From Peptococcaceae bacterium UBA5356 (GTDB taxonomy: Bacteria > Bacillota > Peptococcia > DRI-13 > DTU073), in the NCBI GenBank assembly GCA_002407935.1, contig DHPU01000005.1, positions 1 through 12,508 on the forward strand: a stretch of 12,508 nt of DNA. The letters run 5' to 3'. Numbering within the stretch: the first letter of the stretch is position 1; each line of letters starts with the position of its first letter. Below the pieces are notes generated by a model. That model saw nothing but the letters and a program-made list of their open reading frames with translations, was not told where the DNA came from and did no database searches. Position numbers and translations under genes: made by a program. Positions 1-5,924 of this stretch are shown here, one piece after another.

Positions 1-12
1 CTCCCATTCCAA

Positions 13-207
13 CTATTCCTCCCCGGCCTGTTTAAGCACCTTTTTTACGGATTTTTCAAAGGACGGTCTATCCAGCCAGACCTGTCGCGAGCACTTCAGG
101 CATTTGATCCGAAAATCCATCCCTGTACGCATTACCTCCCACTCATCATTGCCGCAGGGATGTTTCTTTTTCATGCGAACAATATCACCCACATTATATT
201 GTGCCAT
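13..207 (-). CDS. DUF951 family small protein
   Basis: A 64-residue protein opening with YNVGDIVRMKKKHPCG and carrying a C-x2-C pair (IKCLKC), the pattern of the DUF951 family found across Bacillota. With the Cys of HPCG, the Cys pair could bind a metal or nucleic acid, but no biochemical function is established and I infer none. I chose the ATG at 207 because GGAAAGG (216-222) ends 8 nt before it. GTG at 216 and ATG at 213 are also in frame but overlap or crowd that site. The gene lies 77 bp downstream of the MscS channel gene. In Bacillota this family commonly sits beside mscS and the ychF/rpsF-ssb-rpsR block, which would be expected just beyond the left edge of the window. Confidence 0.88.
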   Translation of the reverse strand: MAQYNVGDIVRMKKKHPCGNDEWEVMRTGMDFRIKCLKCSRQVWLDRPSFEKSVKKVLKQAGEE

Positions 208-284
208 CCCCATCACCTTTCCAAATCTTCAATCTTCGATTTCTCATTACCATTTACCATAAGCTTATCAAAAGTGAGGTTCAC

Positions 285-1154
285 TTAACTGCCCTCCCCT
301 TTAACAGGAACAATGACCCGATGAGGATAAGGAATTCCCATCCCTTCCCGCTCAAATGTCTCTTTAATTCTTTTCCGCAATTCCCTTTCCAGCCCCCATT
401 GTTCTAAAGGAGTGGTCATGGCTACAATTCTAATCAAAACTTCGGATTCCCCTAATGCCTGTACCCCTATCACCTTCGGCTCCACGGTAATCACCTTCGC
501 AAAATCACTGCTTACCTTCTTGCATAGATCTTCCAATACCTGAATAACTCTATCAAGATTCTCCTCATAACTAACCCCAACTTCTACCATCGCACGCAAA
601 CTACCCCGATTGTGGTTGGTAACCATGCCTATTTTCCCATTGGGAATAATATGTAACTGCCCGCCCCAGTCTCTCAACTTTGTAATTCGTAAGCCAACCT
701 CTTCCACAATTCCGCCAATTCCTTCCGTTTCAATATATTCTCCTACGGAAAACTGATCCTCAAAAAGAATAAAAAATCCTGTAATAATATCCCGCACCAG
801 ATTTTGCGCGCCAAACCCTACCGCCAAACCTAAAATTCCGGCTGCGGAGAGAACCGCCGTAATCGGTACTCCCAATTCATCTAAAATCGTAATAATAGCC
901 AGAAAAAAGAAAACATACCTAATTACACTTTTTAAAAGTGTTTTTAAGGTATTAAGCCTTCGTTCATCAAAAGTAACCTTTCCGTGTCTAATTTTCATTT
1001 GAAAGGTTCGCTCTGTTAATAAATCGGCAAGATAAACCGCTACACGGGTCAATAGCAGAATAATAATGACAAGGAGTGCCTTCCCAGCCCATAACTTAAA
1101 CTCCACTGCCGAAAAAAACTTATCCAGCGCTAATAAAAAATCATTCCACGTCAT
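285..1154 (-). CDS. mscS: Small-conductance mechanosensitive channel, MscS family
   Basis: A 289-residue membrane protein. It has hydrophobic segments near residues 23-45 and 77-95, then the glycine/alanine-rich pore helix of MscS at about 97-127 (AGILGLAVGFGAQN) leading into LVRDIITGFFILFEDQF. The beta domain follows (EYIE, GGQLHIIPNGKI) and then the alpha/beta cytoplasmic vestibule up to the C-terminus. The length fits the compact three-helix class. MscS channels open when membrane tension rises and release solutes during hypo-osmotic shock. The ATG at 1154 has only a diffuse upstream site (AGAGGG about 12 nt away) inside a long purine-rich leader. It lies 79 bp downstream of the HEAT-repeat gene and probably shares its transcript. 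Function is sure at family level; orthology to a particular MscS paralogue is not. Confidence 0.95.
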   Translation of the reverse strand: MTWNDFLLALDKFFSAVEFKLWAGKALLVIIILLLTRVAVYLADLLTERTFQMKIRHGKVTFDERRLNTLKTLLKSVIRYVFFFLAIITILDELGVPITAVLSAAGILGLAVGFGAQNLVRDIITGFFILFEDQFSVGEYIETEGIGGIVEEVGLRITKLRDWGGQLHIIPNGKIGMVTNHNRGSLRAMVEVGVSYEENLDRVIQVLEDLCKKVSSDFAKVITVEPKVIGVQALGESEVLIRIVAMTTPLEQWGLERELRKRIKETFEREGMGIPYPHRVIVPVKGEGS

Positions 1155-1200
1155 TTAAACTATTTCCCTCTTTCCCTTTTCATTTCTTTTCCTTATCTCC

Positions 1201-1224
1201 CTTGTTTCTCTTCTTGTTTCTCTT
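1201..1224. repeat. Tandem 12-nt repeat in purine-rich spacer
   Basis: The 12-mer cttgtttctctt occurs twice head to tail. It lies within a stretch (about 1160-1235) that is almost purely pyrimidine on the plus strand, so the mRNA between the HEAT-repeat gene and mscS is almost purely purine. The second copy runs towards the 3' end of the HEAT-repeat gene, whose stop is at 1234. I see no hairpin in it. Confidence 0.7.
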
Positions 1225-1233
1225 CTGCTTCTT

Positions 1234-2079
1234 TTACTCCTTCTCCAGCTTCTCTATACAGGTTTCAGCCGCTTTCCGTACCCAGGGATCTTCATCCTCT
1301 AAAAAAGGAGTGACCATCTCCAGTGCTTCTTTTACCTTTAGCTCTGACAGCACTTCCATCGCCTTTGTCCTGATTTGCCAAGCCGGCTCAGCAAGACACA
1401 TTGCTACCTCCAGCCATAAGTCCCGCGGCTTAAATGCCGCAACAGCCTGTAAAGCCGCTTTTTTCAAAACTATTTCCTCACTTAATAACGCCGGGGCTAA
1501 AAATTGTTTACACTTAGGATTGCGACTAGCCGTTAATAGCTCTAGTATTTGACCCTTAACCTCTGCCGTTGCCTGCTCATATGCTTCCAGCAAAGCCTCC
1601 TGAGCGAGATAATCCATCCCCAGTAAAACATCCCCCGCCCGTGAGACCGGAATTTCCCCTTCTAAAAACTTTTCCATCACACACGGAACAACCAGCCTCG
1701 GCGTATGATTTGTCAAGGCTCCGGCCGCAATTAACTGTGTTTCTTCATTCTTATGATTCAAGAATTGAACCAATACCTCCACAGTTTCCCTAGAGGGAAA
1801 ATATCCGAGACATTCGACAGCCATATTTGTTTCTTCTTTCCTCTCTAACAAATCCATAATTCCGGCAGTTTCTTCCGAAAAAAATAAACGTACCAGGTTA
1901 CGAGTTTTTGTCTTTTCTAAAACCGGTAAAAGTCTTTTAGTTAGTCCCCACCGCTCTTCAAAATTTAATTGTTGCAATTTATCCTTTAATTCCCGCGAAA
2001 AATTTAAAGGGCTCACCTTAATTTCGTTTTCTAATATATGCAATTGCGGAACCTTTGTTCCTCCAGAAAACCACGCCAC
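1234..2079 (-). CDS. HEAT-repeat protein
   Basis: A 281-residue soluble protein with no signal peptide or membrane helix. From about residue 80 onward it consists of paired amphipathic helices of HEAT type. The last three units are clearest: VLKKAALQAVAAF (204-216), WQIRTKAMEVLSEL (234-247) and PWVRKAAETCIEKL (265-278), each with the typical conserved Arg/Lys-Ala pairs. Residues 1-80 are divergent helices. HEAT arrays act as protein-binding scaffolds; no partner or enzymatic role can be read here. Translation starts at GTG (2079), 8 nt after a perfect AGGAGG, in preference to a downstream ATG. The gene sits 43 bp after cvpA and 79 bp before mscS in a probable operon. It could also be described as a PBS-lyase-type HEAT protein, but no chromophore-lyase residues are evident. 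Confidence 0.85.
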   Translation of the reverse strand: MAWFSGGTKVPQLHILENEIKVSPLNFSRELKDKLQQLNFEERWGLTKRLLPVLEKTKTRNLVRLFFSEETAGIMDLLERKEETNMAVECLGYFPSRETVEVLVQFLNHKNEETQLIAAGALTNHTPRLVVPCVMEKFLEGEIPVSRAGDVLLGMDYLAQEALLEAYEQATAEVKGQILELLTASRNPKCKQFLAPALLSEEIVLKKAALQAVAAFKPRDLWLEVAMCLAEPAWQIRTKAMEVLSELKVKEALEMVTPFLEDEDPWVRKAAETCIEKLEKE

Positions 2080-2097
2080 AACTAAAACCTCCTATTG

Positions 2098-2123
2098 TCA
2101 TCGATTTATCATCGATCATCGAT
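2098..2123. repeat. Three clustered tcatcgat octamers
   Basis: The octamer tcatcgat occurs at 2098-2105, 2109-2116 and 2116-2123, each containing the palindrome ATCGAT. The array fills the short gap between the start of the HEAT-repeat gene and the end of cvpA and touches the cvpA stop codon. No function is assigned; it could be a small simple repeat. Confidence 0.6.
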
Positions 2124-2857
2124 TATAACCAAGGAACAATCAATTCTCCCATCATCATCGAATAAATTACCATAAAAAACTGAACAAGTTTTGCTTCGCT
2201 AATTGTTTTGGCCACAGCCACCGGGAAAGAAGGTTCTGAAAACCGCGCTAACTCCAATAAAGGACCAATCAAACCAAAAACAATGATCATCATAAGCGCT
2301 ACAATCATTACTTCTGTGACTAACCCTCCGCCCTTGTTAACAGCCCCTAAAAGTGTCCCTTGGATCACATTTGTTAATAAGCGCGAAAAAACAAGCGCCA
2401 CTTTATTTACTACAAACCAAATTACAAGAATAAGCAAAGCTTTAAAAACAATTTCCGCTAAAAAGAGATTTATCACTTCCCCTAAAGTAGTTCCGGCCGC
2501 AAGAGCAAACTTATCGCATAAATTTAAAATAAACTCCAACAATTGAATTTTTAAATTAGCGGGTAAACTTAATTTATCTAAATATGTACTTATATCAGGC
2601 AAGGACAATGTCCCAACATTAATTTGACTAATCTGCGTGGGTAAAATGAAATGTTCTGTAAAAAATTGCTCAAACTGTTCAAGAAACAAAAACTTTGCAT
2701 TCAACCATTCTGCCAAGCTTGAGTAATATTTAATCGCGGCGAATAAGCCTATTATACTGCTTAATAACCCTACACAGCTATTTAGAAAACCTTTCTTCAA
2801 TCCATTGATAGCTCCTACCAAAAGAAAAATAAGAATTAATAAATCAACCAGGTTCAT
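2123..2857 (-). CDS. cvpA: CvpA family membrane protein
   Basis: A 244-residue integral membrane protein. The N-terminus (MNLVDLLILIFLLVGAINGL, then KKGF) is the CvpA signature: helix 1, then a Gly-x-x-[KR]-Gly-Phe turn into helix 2. Two more long helices follow, around FKALLILVIWFVV and TEVMIVALMMIIVFGLIGPLL, and a short hydrophobic C-terminus. Between helices 2 and 3 lies a roughly 70-residue amphipathic loop that makes this protein longer than the usual 160-180 residues. CvpA proteins are linked to colicin V export in E. coli and to envelope integrity, but their molecular role is unsettled. I chose the ATG at 2857 because AAGG lies 8 nt upstream and the family motif begins at once. An in-frame ATG at 2902, with its own GGAAGG, would add 15 polar residues. 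The gene follows the GntR/RCK_C regulator by 116 bp. Confidence 0.85.
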   Translation of the reverse strand: MNLVDLLILIFLLVGAINGLKKGFLNSCVGLLSSIIGLFAAIKYYSSLAEWLNAKFLFLEQFEQFFTEHFILPTQISQINVGTLSLPDISTYLDKLSLPANLKIQLLEFILNLCDKFALAAGTTLGEVINLFLAEIVFKALLILVIWFVVNKVALVFSRLLTNVIQGTLLGAVNKGGGLVTEVMIVALMMIIVFGLIGPLLELARFSEPSFPVAVAKTISEAKLVQFFMVIYSMMMGELIVPWL

Positions 2858-2973
2858 CTTATTCACCTTCCCCTTATGTTTAGATTCGCCGTAATCACAC
2901 ATTTTCCTTCCAGGGGATCCAAATGAATTCTAAAAAAACAGAAGAGTATAAAAACGAGAAATAAGCCTCCCTT

Positions 2974-3612
2974 TTAATCTCCCAATTTTTCTTTAAGTAG
3001 TTCCTTCAGTCTTTCCCGGGCAGCAGGTGTTCCCACAACATTCAAAATATCATTTCCCTTTAACTCCATGCTAGCAGGAGGTGAATAGATCTCCTTCCCA
3101 TCCCTGGTAATATTCACAATAGTTGTACCGGTAAGGTGCCGGAAGTCTATATCCGCAATAGTTTCCCCTGCCATCCATGATTGAGAAGGTAAAACAACCT
3201 CCTCAATTTGTTGAAGGATAGACGTTTTTTGAAACGAATATTCCAAAAGCCTAGAAAGTTCCTTTTCCAGTTCAAGATCCAATTCATTACGCCGACTCAT
3301 TAAGATATTTACCCTATTTCTAAGATCCAAAATCTCCTGACGGTCATTATATTCCTCCAAATATTCCTTGGCTAATTTACTTGAATGAATAATAACCCCA
3401 CTACCCGTGATCGCTTCAACTACACCGATATTCTGCAAAAGAGCTATACTGCGGCGAATTGTTTCCGGAGATACATTATAAGTTCCGGCTAATAAGGAAC
3501 GCCCCGAGAGTTTTTGTCCGACGCGAAATTCCCCACGCACTATTTTTTGCGCAATATCAATGGCAATCTGCTCATACCTTGATTGGCCAAAATCCATACG
3601 TTGTTGTACCAT
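2974..3612 (-). CDS. GntR-type regulator with RCK_C (TrkA_C) domain, BusR architecture
   Basis: A 212-residue protein in three parts. Residues 11-77 form a GntR winged helix (RYEQIAIDIAQKIVRGEF, then SPETIRRSIALLQNIGVVE and the wing ITGSGVIIH). Residues 80-135 are charged and predicted coiled coil. Residues 140-212 are an RCK_C/TrkA_C ligand domain (GETIADIDFRHLTGTTIVNI through ELKGNDILNVVGT). This order is that of BusR, the c-di-AMP-dependent repressor of the betaine transporter busAB in streptococci and lactococci, where the RCK_C domain binds c-di-AMP. Ligand identity here is inferred from architecture alone. The ATG at 3612 follows GGAGG with a 6-nt spacer. No transporter is adjacent; the nearest osmotic gene is mscS, three genes downstream. 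It could equally control the cvpA-HEAT-mscS genes or a distant target. Confidence 0.88.
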   Translation of the reverse strand: MVQQRMDFGQSRYEQIAIDIAQKIVRGEFRVGQKLSGRSLLAGTYNVSPETIRRSIALLQNIGVVEAITGSGVIIHSSKLAKEYLEEYNDRQEILDLRNRVNILMSRRNELDLELEKELSRLLEYSFQKTSILQQIEEVVLPSQSWMAGETIADIDFRHLTGTTIVNITRDGKEIYSPPASMELKGNDILNVVGTPAARERLKELLKEKLGD

Positions 3613-3640
3613 TCTTTACCTCCAAAATGTCTTCACCCTC

Positions 3641-3668
3641 ATTTTACCAAATCTAAGTTCTTACGCAA
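3641..3668 (-). promoter_or_regulatory. Probable sigma-A promoter of the GntR/RCK_C gene
   Basis: Read on the minus strand, TTGCGT (3663-3668) and TAAAAT (3641-3646) are separated by 16 nt. They lie in the 89-bp gap between the Ig-like gene and the regulator, about 30 nt before the regulator's start. This suggests that the regulator, and perhaps cvpA, HEAT and mscS behind it, are transcribed independently of the Ig-like gene. Confidence 0.5.
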
Positions 3669-3701
3669 AGGATGATTTTTAACCTTCTATCGATATTTTA
3701 C

Positions 3702-5651
3702 TTATATTCTAGCTATTTTAGCCTCTTTTCCTCCATAACTAGCAAAAATGGTTACAGGAGCCATGCCCTTAGGAAACATTACATTCCCCTGATTAGTCAC
3801 AACAGCCACATTTTTATTGCCGGTATTCCATACTGCTTCTTTGGTTACCTCTTTTACCGTCCCATTATTAAAATAAGCGGTAACCTTTAACTGATTGGCG
3901 CCTCCCCACAAATTACCTTCAATAACCAGCTTATCTACTCTAGGCTGCAAATCTTCGGGACAAACTTCCACCTGTAAAAAATCTCTAAAACCGAAACCCT
4001 GAGCCGTAATTACCGTCTTGCCGATCCTTCCGGTATAAGTTAAAACCCCTTTGTTCACCCGAGCTACCAACGGTTGGCTGGATCGCCACTTTACCTGTGC
4101 CGTCATATCCTGAATGCTTCCGTCACCCCCAACAGCAAGAGCAGCCAATTTCACCGGACTAAAGCTGAAGGGGACCTGATGTTCTTTAATCCTCAATTGA
4201 TAAACTCTCCCCGTCTTGTAACCAGGCAACCAATTGCCATAACCAGAAACTGTGTCGCTCAAGCCCCGAAAATTGGCCCTCAACTCCACCTTTCCGGGAT
4301 TAGGGGCAAGATAGATTTTCTTATTATAAATCGTAGCTGTTTCCGGCGAAGAATTCGTCCAAGTGACCTGCTCGGTAACATCCCGTCTTTCCCCATTACT
4401 AAAAATACACATTACCTCTGGAGAGTAAATGCCCTGTTCACGGATATCCTTAAGCGGATTAACGTCAATATATAACCTTTGCGGCCGCGACTTCTCCATT
4501 ACAGGAATCTCAACAGTAACCGCGTCCTGCACAACCGCTCCTTCATTTCCCGACCCTGACACAGTCACAGTTGCCGTCCCAGGCTCTCCGGTAAAAGTAA
4601 TTACCCCGGTTTCAGTAATCGTCGCTAATTTCGGATCGCTAACCGACCAATTCAAACCGGAAGTTTGGATTATTTCCGTGCCATCATTATATGTAGCGGT
4701 AACCGACAAAGGAAAAGCTATTTCCTCCCAAACCGAAGTATAGTTTAGACTTTGATTCAGCGCTAACTTGATGAGGGTTCGCCCTACCTTAACTAATGTT
4801 TCATAATGATAACCCCCATAAGAAACCTTCAGCGTCGTAAATCCCGCTTTACCGCTAAAAGTTAACTCCCCTTCATTATTGACCTTGGCAATCTCCGGAT
4901 TGCTGGAAGACCAATCAGCGCTGCTATTGGGTATCGCTTCCTCCGAATCATCCGTCATCACAGCAACAAGTGTCAGCTTTTGCTGCTCCGGAGAATATTT
5001 TATTTCCTCTTTAATCTTGATTCCCTTCCGCCAAACTGTAGTATCCTTATTGTTTTGCTTATCTACCGTTAAATTCACTGAATCACTATACGTTCCGGTA
5101 ATGACTTTCACCACCACATAGCCTTCCTCGCCCGTGAACGTAACGACACCCTGGCTATTCACCCAAGCTACCCACGGATTGGAGCTGGCCCAAACAACCT
5201 GATCCTCCGGCCCAAAATAACGTGTGGTACCGTCACTAAACCGTCCCTTCACCAGTAACCGGTAGGGATTCTCACTATATACAAAACTCGTTTCAATCTC
5301 TATGCTTTTTGGCCATGGCTTTACGTTAATCGATTTACTGCCGCTCACCCCATCCTTATGCACAGCAATAGTCACAGGCCCCCCTTTTCCCGTAAAACGA
5401 ACCGTCCCTGTACTATCGACCTTAGCAATAGCCGTATCGGAGCTCGTCCAAGTAAGGTCCTGGCTGATTTGCTGCTTTACCCCATGGGAAAAAACCCCGG
5501 TTGCCGTTAAGCGCAAATAATCCTCCCCCGGCAAAAGCTCTTCATTAATTTGTAAATCAACCAGACTAACCGCATTCGCAGCACTCACCGAAAAAGATAG
5601 GAGAAAAGCTGACACTAAAAGACAGATTAGCAAAACATACTTCTTGCTCAC
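3702..5651 (-). CDS. Secreted protein of seven bacterial Ig-like (Big_2/BID_2) repeats
   Basis: A 649-residue exported protein. The chosen GTG (5651) gives a clean signal peptide: basic MSKKY, a hydrophobic stretch, and cleavage plausibly after SVSAANA. AGGTG lies 8 nt upstream and GAAGG closer. An in-frame start 12 codons earlier would place MCRKKTLVGEGK before it and is less likely. Almost all of the mature protein is seven units of about 80-95 residues. Each pairs a LxVxAxFxDG-type strand with a [DE]xxWxSSxPxxAxV(N)xxGxxxFTGxxGxxxVxV core, as in Big_2 invasin/intimin-type domains. Units 5 and 7 are the most divergent. No SLH, LPxTG, LysM or transmembrane anchor is visible, and it ends abruptly after the seventh unit. 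Its role is probably structural or adhesive outside the cell. It has its own promoter and no obvious operon partner. Confidence 0.85.
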   Translation of the reverse strand: MSKKYVLLICLLVSAFLLSFSVSAANAVSLVDLQINEELLPGEDYLRLTATGVFSHGVKQQISQDLTWTSSDTAIAKVDSTGTVRFTGKGGPVTIAVHKDGVSGSKSINVKPWPKSIEIETSFVYSENPYRLLVKGRFSDGTTRYFGPEDQVVWASSNPWVAWVNSQGVVTFTGEEGYVVVKVITGTYSDSVNLTVDKQNNKDTTVWRKGIKIKEEIKYSPEQQKLTLVAVMTDDSEEAIPNSSADWSSSNPEIAKVNNEGELTFSGKAGFTTLKVSYGGYHYETLVKVGRTLIKLALNQSLNYTSVWEEIAFPLSVTATYNDGTEIIQTSGLNWSVSDPKLATITETGVITFTGEPGTATVTVSGSGNEGAVVQDAVTVEIPVMEKSRPQRLYIDVNPLKDIREQGIYSPEVMCIFSNGERRDVTEQVTWTNSSPETATIYNKKIYLAPNPGKVELRANFRGLSDTVSGYGNWLPGYKTGRVYQLRIKEHQVPFSFSPVKLAALAVGGDGSIQDMTAQVKWRSSQPLVARVNKGVLTYTGRIGKTVITAQGFGFRDFLQVEVCPEDLQPRVDKLVIEGNLWGGANQLKVTAYFNNGTVKEVTKEAVWNTGNKNVAVVTNQGNVMFPKGMAPVTIFASYGGKEAKIARI

Positions 5652-5710
5652 TTTACCTTCACCTACCAGAGTCTTTTTCCGACACACTTTAATTATATCC
5701 TATTTTCTAA

Positions 5711-5739
5711 ATTATAGCAGTAGTTTTTTCTTTAAGCAA
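5711..5739 (-). promoter_or_regulatory. Sigma-A promoter of the Ig-like repeat gene
   Basis: On the minus strand TTGCTT (5734-5739) and a perfect TATAAT (5711-5716) are 17 nt apart, about 60 nt before the GTG start. A second TATAAT (5692-5697) lies downstream without a good -35 partner. The -35 sits only 18 nt beyond the 32-nt direct repeat copy at 5757-5788. Confidence 0.65.
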
Positions 5740-5756
5740 AAAATTGTGTCCTCTTT

Positions 5757-5788
5757 ATCTGCTTGGTAAAACCATTAATGCTAAATAA
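5757..5788. repeat. 32-nt direct repeat, copy 1 (fragment of ATPase 3' end)
   Basis: This segment matches 10981-11012 at 31 of 32 positions in the same orientation. In copy 2 it encodes the LFSINGFTKQ stretch near the C-terminus of the AAA ATPase. Here the minus strand still encodes LFSINGFTKQ but runs into IKRTQFFA and a stop. Sequence similarity ends sharply on both sides, so this is a short copied piece and not a whole decayed gene. Confidence 0.85.
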
Positions 5789-5819
5789 TACGCAAAATAT
5801 TATTTTACAAAAAGTACAT

Positions 5820-5843
5820 CCCCCCTTTTAGACCAAAGGGGGG
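5820..5843 (-). terminator. Probable intrinsic terminator after the LamG gene
   Basis: CCCCCCTTT (5820-5828) pairs with AAAGGGGGG (5835-5843), a 9-bp GC-rich stem with a 6-nt loop. On the minus strand it is followed, after ATGTAC, by TTTTTG; on the plus strand TTTTATTATT follows, so it could work in either direction. It begins 6 nt after the double stop at 5850-5855 and about 80 nt after the LamG stop codon. Confidence 0.6.
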
Positions 5844-5849
5844 GACGTT

Positions 5850-5924
5850 TTATTATTCGGAATCGAGCTTCGTCCAATCATATCCCAAGCCAAACTTTAC
5901 GTAGTATTTGTTTTTTATTTTACA
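5850..5924 (-). pseudogene. Protein-like tail in frame beyond the LamG stop codon
   Basis: Immediately after the LamG gene's TAA (5925-5927), the same frame stays open for 23 codons. It ends in two tandem TAA stops (5850-5855), 6 nt before the hairpin terminator. Its C-terminal part reads YYVKFGLGYDWTKLDSE, which looks like real protein sequence. The arrangement of tail, double stop and terminator suggests the true 3' end of another gene, now separated from its body, or a C-terminal extension lost by a stop mutation. I do not recognise the family, and chance cannot be excluded at this length. Confidence 0.35.

Noticed and set aside
272..286. Small hairpin AAGTGA-GGT-TCACTT at the mscS stop codon
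   Set aside because: Only a 6-bp AT-leaning stem with a 3-nt loop and no real T run; too weak to call a terminator.
3672..5520. Several open frames on the plus strand opposite the Ig-like gene
   Set aside because: They lie antisense to a clear secreted repeat protein, lack ribosome sites and show no family features.
5757..5800. A whole decayed second ATPase gene
   Set aside because: Similarity to the intact gene is confined to 32 nt; flanking translation does not resemble the ATPase, so it is listed only as a repeat copy.
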